DNA from: Minisyncoccota bacterium
GTDB taxonomy: Bacteria > Patescibacteriota > Minisyncoccia > UBA6257 > GWB1-50-10
Assembly: GCA_020062265.1 (NCBI GenBank)
Contig: JAGUWR010000039.1
Span: forward strand, 1-12,938
Reading direction: 5' to 3'
DNA length: 12,938 nucleotides
Part shown: positions 1-6,222 of the stretch, piece by piece
How positions within the stretch are numbered: the stretch's first letter is position 1
Layout of the letters: each line of letters starts with the position of its first letter
Notes under the pieces: generated by a model
Told to the model about the DNA's origin: nothing
Database searches by the model: none
Seen by the model: only the letters and a program-made list of their open reading frames with translations
Position numbers and translations under genes: made by a program

Positions 1-1
1 T

Positions 2-241
2 AAAGCTGAAACGGCAATCAACGAAAGTGTTGAACTGAACAAACAAGCTGTTGTTTTGTTTTGGGACAAGCAGAATCTAGGAATCACAACCAGCACCGCA
101 ACTTCAACCGAACCGATTGAACCTATCCCCCCACCCCTTGTTCGCGATTTGGTCCGTGACTCTCTAAACAAAATAAGAGAGGCGTATCAAATCTTTATTG
201 AGATGAGCAGTTTAGTGAGGAAACTGTTCATCTTACGATAA
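2..241 (+). CDS. 3' end of an unrecognised protein gene (5' truncated by the window)
   Basis: An open frame enters from the left edge and ends at TAA 239-241, giving 79 visible residues. A TTG at position 56 could be read as a start, but the frame stays open to the window edge, so it is more likely an internal Leu. The segment begins with a charged, probably helical stretch (residues about 1-18). A Thr/Ser/Pro-rich linker follows (about 30-46, with TSTATSTEP and EPIPPP), then an amphipathic, probably helical tail rich in Leu, Arg and Ile that ends FILR. Linkers of this kind are common in surface or multidomain proteins of CPR bacteria, but I recognise no domain and assign no function. The stop codon touches the hairpin shared with the convergent HU gene. 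Confidence 0.5.
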   Translation, partial: KAETAINESVELNKQAVVLFWDKQNLGITTSTATSTEPIEPIPPPLVRDLVRDSLNKIREAYQIFIEMSSLVRKLFILR

Positions 242-278
242 AATCAATCCCCCACATAATTTATGTGGGGGATTGATT
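242..278. terminator. Bidirectional hairpin terminator between the partial CDS and HU gene
   Basis: A perfect inverted repeat has 18-nt arms at 242-259 and 261-278 around a single central base, with a C5/G5 core. It would fold into a stem of about 17 bp. On the minus strand the stem runs into ATTTTAT, a short U-rich tail, so it best fits an intrinsic terminator for HU, whose stop codon (277-279) overlaps the stem. It directly abuts the stop of the convergent gene and could serve both. Its C5-ACATAA core resembles the hairpin at 2318-2348. Confidence 0.7.
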
Positions 279-552
279 ACTTTACGGCTTCTTTCAGCAC
301 TTTACCGGCTCTAAATTTTGGTTTTATTGAAGCGGCAATCTGAATCTTTTCGCCTGTTTTTGGATTGACACCCATCCGAGCGGCGCGCTTGGCGACGCGG
401 AACGCCCCAAACCCCGTAATCGCCACTTCCTCGCCTCGGCTTAACGACTTGACAATGGTGTCAAAAACGGCATCAACAGCCTGCAGAGCCTGTTTTTTGG
501 TCTCTATCCCAGCGGATTTTATAACCGCTTCGACCAGTCCGTCTTTCTTCAT
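277..552 (-). CDS. HU-family DNA-binding protein
   Basis: This 91-residue protein has the full length and layout of the HU/IHF family. An N-terminal dimerisation helical pair (about residues 3-38) is followed by the GFGAF turn at 47-51. The DNA-binding beta arm carries VNPKTGEKI at 62-70, with the intercalating Pro at 64, and the C-terminal segment IKPKFRAGKVLKEAV closes the fold. HU dimers bend and compact DNA with little sequence preference and act in the nucleoid. With only one HU gene in view, a homodimer is the simplest assumption. The ATG at 552 gives the expected family length. No Shine-Dalgarno box precedes it; the leader is A/T-rich and contains a 7-bp repeat array. A predicted extended -10 promoter lies at 643-671. 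The gene ends inside a strong hairpin terminator. Confidence 0.95.
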   Translation of the reverse strand: MKKDGLVEAVIKSAGIETKKQALQAVDAVFDTIVKSLSRGEEVAITGFGAFRVAKRAARMGVNPKTGEKIQIAASIKPKFRAGKVLKEAVK

Positions 553-563
553 AAAAAATTACG

Positions 564-612
564 GTAACTAGCAACTGGTAATTGGCAATTACTATTTACT
601 AATTACTATTAC
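564..612. repeat. Degenerate 7-bp tandem repeat in the HU leader
   Basis: Seven consecutive 7-nt units read gtaacta, gcaactg, gtaattg, gcaatta, ctattta, ctaatta and ctattac. The array lies between the predicted HU start of transcription (about 636) and the HU start codon, so it would be transcribed as most of the leader. The gtaattg unit matches the array inside ileS at 10187-10221, and gtaacta is the reverse complement (rotated) of the gttacta units at 6205-6218. Confidence 0.7.
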
Positions 613-642
613 AAACTTTATCGACCTTTTACTTTCCTTTTA

Positions 643-671
643 ATTATAGCAAATAATAGCGTAAATCCTAA
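643..671 (-). promoter_or_regulatory. Predicted sigma70-type promoter of the HU gene (extended -10)
   Basis: Read on the minus strand, TTAGGA (666-671) is followed after 17 nt by TATAAT (643-648). A TG one base upstream of the hexamer makes an extended -10. Transcription would start near 636, giving a leader of about 84 nt. The site lies just after the rny stop codon, so HU can be transcribed independently of rny. Predicted from consensus match only. Confidence 0.5.
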
Positions 672-681
672 CAAACCATAG

Positions 682-2235
682 CTATCGAGCATATTCCACC
701 GCCTTTACCTCTCGAATAACCGTTACTTTAATCTCGCCGGGGTACCGCAAGTCCGATTTAATCTTAGCGGCAATGTTTTTAGCGAGAGCGAGAGCGCCGA
801 AGTCGTCTATCTTCTCCGGCACCACAAAAACTCTTACCTCCCGGCCGGCCGAGACGGCATAGGCCTGATTTACTCCTTCAAAACTGGTGACGATTTTTTC
901 CATTTCTTCGAGACGGCGAAGATACTTTTCAAGAGTGTCGCGCCGCGCCCCGGGACGGGCAGCCGAGATGGCGTCAGCCGCCGCCACCACATAGGACTCG
1001 GGAGTGGCGAAAGGATACTCTTCATGATGAGCTTCCATCGCTCTAGTCACCTCCTCTTCGATGCCGTACTTTTTAAGGAGCCGACGGCCAATCTCAATAT
1101 GAGTCCCCTCAACCTCATGATCGATGGCTTTGCCAATATCGTGAATAAGAGCTCCTTTCTTAGCAATGTCCACCCGCAACCCCAGTTCGGCCGCAATCAT
1201 CCCGGCAATGTGAGTCATTTCAATCGAATGAACAAGAACGTTCTGGCCATAACTTGTCCGATAGTTAAGACGACCGAGAAGGCTTAAAATCTCCTTCGGT
1301 AAATCAAGAATGCCGACTTCATAGGCGGCTTCTTCGCCAATCTTCAAAATTCTCTCTTCAATTTCCTGTTTCGCTTCTTCAACTTTTTCTTCAATCTTGG
1401 CCGGCTGAATACGGCCGTCTCTAATGAGTTTCTCAAGGGCAATCCGGGCGATTTCTCGACGGAGGGGATCAAACGAAGAGAGAAGAATACTTTCCGGCGT
1501 TTCATCAACAATAACTTCAACGCCGGTGAGGCGCTCGAAAGTGCGGATATTCCGTCCTTCTCGCCCGATAATCTTTCCTTTAATATCCTCATCGGACAGA
1601 TTAACAATAGTGGTAGTGATATCAGCTATGTGATTGCGGGCATAACGCTGGATGGCCGAAGCGATAATTTCCATACTCTTAGCTTCCGCCTGCTCGCGGT
1701 TCTCCCGCTCACAGCGGATGAGAAGTTCGGCTAATTCTTCACGATGCTGAGCTTGGATTTCTTCAAAAAGTTTACTTTTGGCCTCCTCCCGAGTGAAACC
1801 GGCCGCTTTTTCTAATTCCTGAACGGCGCGCTCTTGTATTTTTTTTAACTCTTCCTCAAGTTTCCCGCTTCGACTCGCAAAGTCGAGCGAGGCGAGCCGG
1901 AAACGTTCTTCTTCTCGACGGGCTTGGGCAATCTCGGCCTCGACAGCCCGCCGCGCCTGATCAAACGCATCTTCTTTCTTAAGAAGACGCTCCTCAAAAC
2001 GCCGCAGTTCCTGTTTGCGAACGCGTTCCTCCTTCGCCGCTTCTTCTAAAATAACGGCGGCTTGACCTTTTGCGCTGATTATAATTTCCTTGGTTTGAGC
2101 TTCAGCTTCGGCAATGGATTCCTGAATCTTCCGCTCGGCAGAATCTTTTCTTTGGGAGGCAACGAATAACCGAATAAAATACCCTATCGCCAAACCAACA
2201 AACAGCAAGCCCAGCCAGAGTGGGTTGATATTCAT
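682..2235 (-). CDS. rny: Ribonuclease Y (membrane-anchored endoribonuclease)
   Basis: The 517-residue protein has the complete RNase Y architecture at the usual length. An N-terminal membrane anchor spans about residues 5-26, and a long charged coiled coil about 28-200. A KH RNA-binding domain follows, with the GREG loop at 224-227 inside KIIGREGRNIRTFE. The metal-dependent HD phosphodiesterase domain has H336, the H365-D366 pair (LIHDIGK) and H403/H404. The conserved ARPGARRDTLEKYLRRL segment begins near 426. RNase Y makes initiating endonucleolytic cuts in mRNA at the inner face of the membrane. The start ATG at 2235 precedes the anchor directly and has no Shine-Dalgarno box. The gene is divergent from gpmI. 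A complementary 5'-exonuclease, RNase J, lies about 4 kb away, so both halves of a Bacillus-like mRNA decay pathway are present. Confidence 0.97.
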   Translation of the reverse strand: MNINPLWLGLLFVGLAIGYFIRLFVASQRKDSAERKIQESIAEAEAQTKEIIISAKGQAAVILEEAAKEERVRKQELRRFEERLLKKEDAFDQARRAVEAEIAQARREEERFRLASLDFASRSGKLEEELKKIQERAVQELEKAAGFTREEAKSKLFEEIQAQHREELAELLIRCERENREQAEAKSMEIIASAIQRYARNHIADITTTIVNLSDEDIKGKIIGREGRNIRTFERLTGVEVIVDETPESILLSSFDPLRREIARIALEKLIRDGRIQPAKIEEKVEEAKQEIEERILKIGEEAAYEVGILDLPKEILSLLGRLNYRTSYGQNVLVHSIEMTHIAGMIAAELGLRVDIAKKGALIHDIGKAIDHEVEGTHIEIGRRLLKKYGIEEEVTRAMEAHHEEYPFATPESYVVAAADAISAARPGARRDTLEKYLRRLEEMEKIVTSFEGVNQAYAVSAGREVRVFVVPEKIDDFGALALAKNIAAKIKSDLRYPGEIKVTVIREVKAVEYAR

Positions 2236-2256
2236 AACAAGAGATTAATAATTTGT

Positions 2257-2285
2257 TTAACATCGACTTTTGTTAATTTTATACT
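2257..2285 (+). promoter_or_regulatory. Predicted sigma70-type promoter of gpmI
   Basis: TTAACA (2257-2262) is followed after 17 nt by TATACT (2280-2285); each hexamer differs from consensus at one base. Transcription would start near 2292 and give a leader of about 78 nt that includes the hairpin at 2318-2348. It is interleaved with the opposite promoter at 2289-2317. Consensus match only. Confidence 0.5.
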
Positions 2286-2288
2286 CTA

Positions 2289-2317
2289 ATTTTACTGCCC
2301 TCGCCAAACTGAGTCAA
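2289..2317 (-). promoter_or_regulatory. Predicted sigma70-type promoter of rny
   Basis: On the minus strand, TTGACT (2312-2317) is followed after 17 nt by TAAAAT (2289-2294), each one base from consensus. Transcription would start near 2282, leaving a leader of about 46 nt before the rny ATG. A second, weaker alternative on the same strand is TTGGCG (2302-2307) with an 18-nt spacer and TATAAA (2278-2283). Confidence 0.5.
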
Positions 2318-2348
2318 CCCCCCACACATAACTTGTTATGCAGGGGGG
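2318..2348 (+). promoter_or_regulatory. GC-rich hairpin in the gpmI leader
   Basis: C6 at 2318-2323 pairs with G6 at 2343-2348, and CATAA (2327-2331) pairs with TTATG (2336-2340) around a CTTG loop. A small asymmetric internal bulge lies between the two stems. Neither strand has a U-tract after the stem, so it does not look like a normal intrinsic terminator. It sits 22 nt upstream of the gpmI ATG, inside the predicted leader, and could affect translation or mRNA stability. Function is inferred from position only. Confidence 0.45.
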
Positions 2349-2369
2349 CAACCCTTAAAATAAAACAAT

Positions 2370-3920
2370 ATGAGAAGAACCTGCATTTTAACCATCTTAG
2401 ACGGCTGGGGCATCGGGGAGGCGAACGAAAGTAACCCTATTTATGTGACAACCCCTTCCAACATTCAATTAATTAAGCGCAATTTCCCGGCCGCCGCCCT
2501 CCAAGCTTCGGGTATTGCTGTTGGTCTTCCTTGGGGCGAAGAAGGCGATAGCGAAGTTGGCCACCTCACCATCGGGGCAGGAAAAGTCATCTATCAGCAT
2601 TACCCCAGAATATCGCTCGCCATCCAAGATGGAAGTTTTTTTGATAATGAGGCTTTGAAAGGAGCTTTCAGCCACGCCCGCCGCCACCGAGCGACCGTCC
2701 ATCTCATCGGTCTCCTTACTCAAGGAAATGTCCACGCCTCTTTTCAGCATATTGTCGGTCTCCTTAAAATGGCAAAAAAAGAAAATCAAGAAGAATTTTA
2801 TCTTCATCTTTTTAGTGATGGTCGGGATGGTCCGCCGAAGGCGGTTCTTGAGCTTTTGAACAAGTTAAAAACCGAAATAAAAAAACGAAATGCCGGAGTA
2901 ATCGCCACTCTAACCGGCCGTTATTACGGAATGAACCGGGAAGAGAACTGGGGTCGGACTGAAAAGGCCTACCGAACGATTACTGGCGAGGGTGAAGTTG
3001 TCCAGAATTTAGAGGAAGAAATTAAAAAGACCTACGATCGAGGCCTTAACGATGAATTTATCCCACCTCTTATTATCGAAAAAACAAGACCGGTTCAGGA
3101 TAACGATTCAATTATTTTTTTCAATTTCCGAGAAGACAGCATCCGCCAGATTACCGAACCTTTTATTGAGCCGAACTTCAAACATTTTCCAATTAAAAAT
3201 CTTAAAAATCTCTACGTGGCGACTATGACTCGCTACCGCGAGGGTCTTAAAGCGGCCGTTGCCTTCCCGCCCCAAATCGTTGAAAACCCGCTTGGCAAGG
3301 TCTTGTCTGACCATCAAAAAATTCAGCTTCGGATTGCCGAAACTGAAAAATATGCCCATGTCACCTATTTCTTCAACGGCCTCAAAGAACAGCCCTTCCC
3401 GAACGAGTACCGCGTTCTGATTCCCTCCCGCAACATCATTAAACAGGATGAAAAACCGGAAATGATGGCCGAAGCAATCACTGACCGGGCGATTGCCGCC
3501 ATAAACGAAAGTGGGTTTGATTTTATCCTCATAAACTACGCTAACCCCGACATCATCGCCCACAGCGGCAACTATCAAGCAACGGTTGAAGCAATAAAAA
3601 CAGTAGACCGACAAGTGGGCCGACTCTTAAAAAGCGTTCTTGCTCAAAACCACATTCTTATAATCACCTCTGACCACGGTAATGCCGAGATCCTTTTTGA
3701 TATTAAAACCGGGCAGGTTGAGACTAAACACGATAAGAATCCTGTGCCTATCTACCTTGTGGCAAACGAATACAAGCGGAGGAAGAGCGAAGCCGAGGAA
3801 TGGCAATATGAAACCATCGGCATTCTCTCTGATATCGCGCCCACCATTCTTGAACTTATGAAAATATCCAAACCGGCTGAAATGACCGGCCAAAGCTTGC
3901 TGCCTGTTCTTGTTTTGTAA
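2370..3920 (+). CDS. gpmI: 2,3-bisphosphoglycerate-independent phosphoglycerate mutase
   Basis: The 516-residue protein matches cofactor-independent PGM in length and motif order. It interconverts 3- and 2-phosphoglycerate in lower glycolysis in the cytoplasm, through a phosphoserine intermediate and two Mn ions. Metal and catalytic residues can be placed: D11 (ILDGWGI), the phosphorylated Ser S61 (GDSEVGH), H122, the DGRD motif at D150/R152, R184 (GRYYGM), FNFRED near R254, K327 (AETEKYAHVTYFF), D394 and H398 (NPDIIAH), D435/H436 (SDHGNAE) and H454. The more common family motif is GNSEVGH; Asp in place of Asn is a mild variation next to S61. No catalytic residue is missing. The ATG at 2370 lies right before the first conserved strand and has no Shine-Dalgarno box. 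The gene probably has its own promoter and a hairpin-containing leader. Confidence 0.96.
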   Translation: MRRTCILTILDGWGIGEANESNPIYVTTPSNIQLIKRNFPAAALQASGIAVGLPWGEEGDSEVGHLTIGAGKVIYQHYPRISLAIQDGSFFDNEALKGAFSHARRHRATVHLIGLLTQGNVHASFQHIVGLLKMAKKENQEEFYLHLFSDGRDGPPKAVLELLNKLKTEIKKRNAGVIATLTGRYYGMNREENWGRTEKAYRTITGEGEVVQNLEEEIKKTYDRGLNDEFIPPLIIEKTRPVQDNDSIIFFNFREDSIRQITEPFIEPNFKHFPIKNLKNLYVATMTRYREGLKAAVAFPPQIVENPLGKVLSDHQKIQLRIAETEKYAHVTYFFNGLKEQPFPNEYRVLIPSRNIIKQDEKPEMMAEAITDRAIAAINESGFDFILINYANPDIIAHSGNYQATVEAIKTVDRQVGRLLKSVLAQNHILIITSDHGNAEILFDIKTGQVETKHDKNPVPIYLVANEYKRRKSEAEEWQYETIGILSDIAPTILELMKISKPAEMTGQSLLPVLVL

Positions 3921-3929
3921 TGTTATAAT
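3921..3929 (+). promoter_or_regulatory. Predicted extended -10 promoter for the secG-rnj operon
   Basis: TG at 3921-3922, one base, then a perfect TATAAT at 3924-3929 form an extended -10 directly after the gpmI stop codon. No good -35 sits at 17 nt, as is usual for extended -10 promoters. Transcription would begin near 3936, only about 10 nt before the ATG at 3946, giving a nearly leaderless message. Confidence 0.5.
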
Positions 3930-3945
3930 AGCGAAGTAGTCTAAT

Positions 3946-4311
3946 ATGAAATTAATTGGCGGGCTTATTTTCATAGTTTTCTCGAACGCCATTGCTCTCC
4001 TGGCGGCGGCGGAATTCATCCTCGGCTTCACCTTCACCGGCGGTTTCATCGACTTAGTTATCGCCGCCGGCGTTCTCACTCTTGCCAATACCCTCCTCCG
4101 GCCGATTCTTAAACTCTTCTTCGGCCCCCTTATTGTTCTCACTTTCGGATTCTTCGCTATCGCCATTAATGCCGTAATACTCTATATTCTTGACATTCTG
4201 ATTGATCCCCTTATAATTGATGGATATATTCCTCTCCTTTGGGCGACATTAATTATCGCCCTCGTGAATTTCTTAATAAATCTTTCGGCTAAATTTTTGT
4301 ACAAACACTAA
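3946..4311 (+). CDS. Small integral membrane protein, phage-holin-family-4 / YvlD-like
   Basis: This 121-residue, very hydrophobic protein has about four transmembrane segments (roughly residues 4-26, 30-52, 58-82 and 92-116). The LANTLLRPILKLF stretch after the second helix and the FFAIAINAVILYILD helix are typical of the Phage_holin_4_2 / YvlD family. The family is widespread in ordinary bacterial chromosomes and its biochemical role is not established; the holin name should not be taken as evidence of lysis activity or of a prophage. It is the first gene after a predicted promoter and lies 28 nt upstream of secG on the same strand, so it may be expressed with the membrane and secretion genes that follow. 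The ATG has no Shine-Dalgarno box. Confidence 0.8.
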   Translation: MKLIGGLIFIVFSNAIALLAAAEFILGFTFTGGFIDLVIAAGVLTLANTLLRPILKLFFGPLIVLTFGFFAIAINAVILYILDILIDPLIIDGYIPLLWATLIIALVNFLINLSAKFLYKH

Positions 4312-4339
4312 TTTACACAAAAATTTTGAATCGAATCAT

Positions 4340-4564
4340 ATGTTACTTATCGCTCAAGTTATTGTTTCAATAATTTTAATTATCCTTGTTCTTATCCAGG
4401 AACGGGCGGCTGGTCTTGGCTCTCTTTTCGGCGGCGCCGGCGGCACCCCTTATCAGACGCGGCGTGGTTTTGAAAAAATCGCTTTCGGAGCGACAATCGC
4501 CTTAGCGGCCCTGTTCGGCGCTCTCACTATTCTTAATCTACTAAAATTCGAAACGCAGTACTAA
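4340..4564 (+). CDS. secG: Preprotein translocase subunit SecG
   Basis: The 74-residue protein has the SecG pattern. A first transmembrane helix (about 3-20) ends in the conserved LVLIQ. A Gly-rich cytoplasmic loop follows (GLGSLFGGAGG, 25-35). The TRRGFEK motif at 40-46 leads into a second helix (about 47-68). SecG is the small accessory subunit of the SecYEG channel in the cytoplasmic membrane and helps SecA-driven export. The downstream gene encodes a membrane-anchored extracytoplasmic protein that would itself be a client of this channel; its start lies 9 nt after the secG stop. No Shine-Dalgarno box is seen before the ATG. Confidence 0.93.
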   Translation: MLLIAQVIVSIILIILVLIQERAAGLGSLFGGAGGTPYQTRRGFEKIAFGATIALAALFGALTILNLLKFETQY

Positions 4565-4573
4565 AAGAACGCC

Positions 4574-6112
4574 TTGTTTACTTTTATTAAAAAAATGGTA
4601 GGCACTTTCCTGCCCAAAGAACGCGGATTGTTTTTTGTCGCCGTCGGTCTTTTTGTCCTTGCGGCAATTAGCCGGACTGCCATTGCGATTCAGGGAAAAA
4701 GCGAATTCATCCCCATCGCCGGCGGCGCCTACCGCGAAGGAGTTGTCGGCCAACCGATTTATATCAACCCGATTATTTCCTCAAACCAACCCGACCTCGA
4801 CATTACCGCCCTCGTCTACTCTTCATTGAACCAGCTTATTGAAAGCTATGAAATCCAGGATCAGGGACGCACTTACGTCGTTATTCTCAAGGAAAATCTT
4901 TTCTGGAGTAACGGTCAGCCTCTTGCCAGCGACGACGTTATTTTTACCATTCGTTTAATCCAGGACCCGGAAACTCAATCGCCTCTCTTCACCGGCTGGC
5001 AAGGAGTGGCGGCGGAACGGCTAAGCGAAATAAAAGTGCGGTTTTCACTCCCCGCCCCCTATGTCTTTTTTACAGAACACCTCGCCCGCCTGCCAATTAT
5101 TCCAGAACATATTTTCCGAGCTATTCCCGTAGCCAATCTTAAACTCTCTAAATACAATCTCGAACCGGTTGGAAGCGGCCCCTACCGTTTCGAATCATTT
5201 TCAAAGCGGGGCAATGGTTTTATCACTGAATATCGCCTCGTAGGCAACGATTACTACCCGGGCCCAAAACCATATATCCAACACCTCATCTTTAAGTTTT
5301 ATGAAAACGAAGATACTCTTCTGGAGGCCTTTCGGCTTAGAAAAACTGATGGTTTTGGAAGTTTGAGACCGTTTGTCCTTGACGGGTTTATCCCCAGAAA
5401 TGCCGCGATCCGGACGATTAGTATGCCCCGGACCTATGCTCTCTTCTTCAACCCCAACGTTAATCCCCTTTTGAAAGATAAAAAAATCCGCTATGCTTTA
5501 ACCAAGGCCATCGACAAAGAGAAACTGATCCGGTCTGTATTTGGAAATAGTATCCAGGCAACTGAACAAGAAAGGTTGGAAACGCTCGGCCAAAATAACC
5601 TCGAACTTACGATTATTCTTCCTAATATCGATTTTCTTAGAAAAACGGCGGCGTTTATCCAACGGTCCTGGCAAGAAGCCGGCATCCCCAAAGTGAATGT
5701 AATTGAATTGCCGCCTAACGAACTGATTAATGACATCGTTCGATATCGCAAGTATGAAATTCTGCTCTTCGGCCAGATTCTTGAAAACCCTCAAGATCTA
5801 TTCCCGTTTTGGCATTCTTCCCAGCGTTTTCATCCCGGCCTGAATCTCGCTCTCTATGAGAACAAAAAAGTCGACGGATTAGTTGAGAAGGCTCGTCAAG
5901 AATTTAAAGAAGACATCCGTTTAGCCCAGCTGGAAGAGGCAGAACGATTGATTATTGAAGATGCGCCGGCTATATTCCTCTACACCCTTCCTTATACATA
6001 TGTCCATTCCGAAAAACTGCGCGGTTTTGGGAAAGAATTAATTACAAACCCTGCCCAACGGTTTGATAACATTGCCGAGTGGTACGTGAGAGCGGCACGA
6101 GTGATTAAATAA
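4574..6112 (+). CDS. Membrane-anchored peptide-type (OppA/DppA family) solute-binding protein
   Basis: Counting from TTG 4574 the protein has 512 residues; ATG 4595 (residue 8) is an alternative start, and either keeps the N-terminal hydrophobic segment at about 17-36. The body matches SBP_bac_5: LVYSSLNQLIE near 80-90, FWSNGQPLASDDVIFTIRL near 110-128, VGSGPYRFESF near 199-209, the KIRYALTKAIDKEKLI helix near 304-319, and a conserved end with FPFWHSSQ, EAERLIIEDAPAIFLY and IAEWYV. Such proteins bind oligopeptides or similar solutes outside the cell for an ABC importer. There is no lipobox Cys, so it is probably held by an uncleaved helix. No permease or ATPase gene is in the window. The proline-rich loop and the usual AKxLLxxAGW segment expected after residue about 325 are missing. 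The stop lies 7 nt before tRNA-Leu. Confidence 0.88.
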   Translation: MFTFIKKMVGTFLPKERGLFFVAVGLFVLAAISRTAIAIQGKSEFIPIAGGAYREGVVGQPIYINPIISSNQPDLDITALVYSSLNQLIESYEIQDQGRTYVVILKENLFWSNGQPLASDDVIFTIRLIQDPETQSPLFTGWQGVAAERLSEIKVRFSLPAPYVFFTEHLARLPIIPEHIFRAIPVANLKLSKYNLEPVGSGPYRFESFSKRGNGFITEYRLVGNDYYPGPKPYIQHLIFKFYENEDTLLEAFRLRKTDGFGSLRPFVLDGFIPRNAAIRTISMPRTYALFFNPNVNPLLKDKKIRYALTKAIDKEKLIRSVFGNSIQATEQERLETLGQNNLELTIILPNIDFLRKTAAFIQRSWQEAGIPKVNVIELPPNELINDIVRYRKYEILLFGQILENPQDLFPFWHSSQRFHPGLNLALYENKKVDGLVEKARQEFKEDIRLAQLEEAERLIIEDAPAIFLYTLPYTYVHSEKLRGFGKELITNPAQRFDNIAEWYVRAARVIK

Positions 6113-6119
6113 AAATGAA

Positions 6120-6204
6120 GCCCCCGTGGTGGAACCGGCAGACACGCAGGCTTCAGGAGCCTGTCCCGCAAGGGGTAGAGGTTCAAATCCTCTCGGGGGC
6201 ACCA
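6120..6204 (+). tRNA. tRNA-Leu, anticodon CAG
   Basis: A complete class II tRNA of 85 nt can be folded. The acceptor stem pairs GCCCCCG (6120-6126) with CGGGGGC (6194-6200), followed by discriminator A (6201) and an encoded CCA (6202-6204). The anticodon stem CAGGC/GCCTG encloses loop TTCAGGA, with anticodon CAG at 6154-6156, which reads CUG. The long variable arm CCC-GCAA-GGG (6165-6174) marks it as a Leu/Ser/Tyr-type tRNA. The T arm is AGAGG-TTCAAAT-CCTCT (6177-6193). It sits 7 nt after the solute-binding protein gene and 18 nt before rnj, so it is probably processed from a shared mRNA. Confidence 0.97.
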
Positions 6205-6218
6205 GTTACTAGTTACTA
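6205..6218 (+). repeat. Two 7-bp gttacta units in the tRNA-rnj spacer
   Basis: Two exact gttacta copies start directly after the tRNA CCA end and fill most of the 18-nt gap before the rnj ATG. In reverse complement the unit is a rotation of the gtaacta unit in the HU leader array (564-612). Short, so membership in the same family is tentative. Confidence 0.45.
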
Positions 6219-6222
6219 AATC

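Noticed and set aside
56..241. A stand-alone 61-residue gene starting at TTG 56
   Set aside because: The frame is open all the way to the left edge, so the TTG is more likely an internal Leu codon of a longer protein.
3108..4166. Long minus-strand open frames opposite gpmI and the YvlD-like gene (up to 179 codons)
   Set aside because: They lie antisense to strongly conserved proteins, show no recognisable motifs and have no spacing or context of their own; codon bias of the real gene explains them.
3946..4311. Prophage holin or lysis module
   Set aside because: Only one YvlD-like gene is present, it lies among housekeeping genes, and no endolysin, integrase or phage structural gene is nearby.
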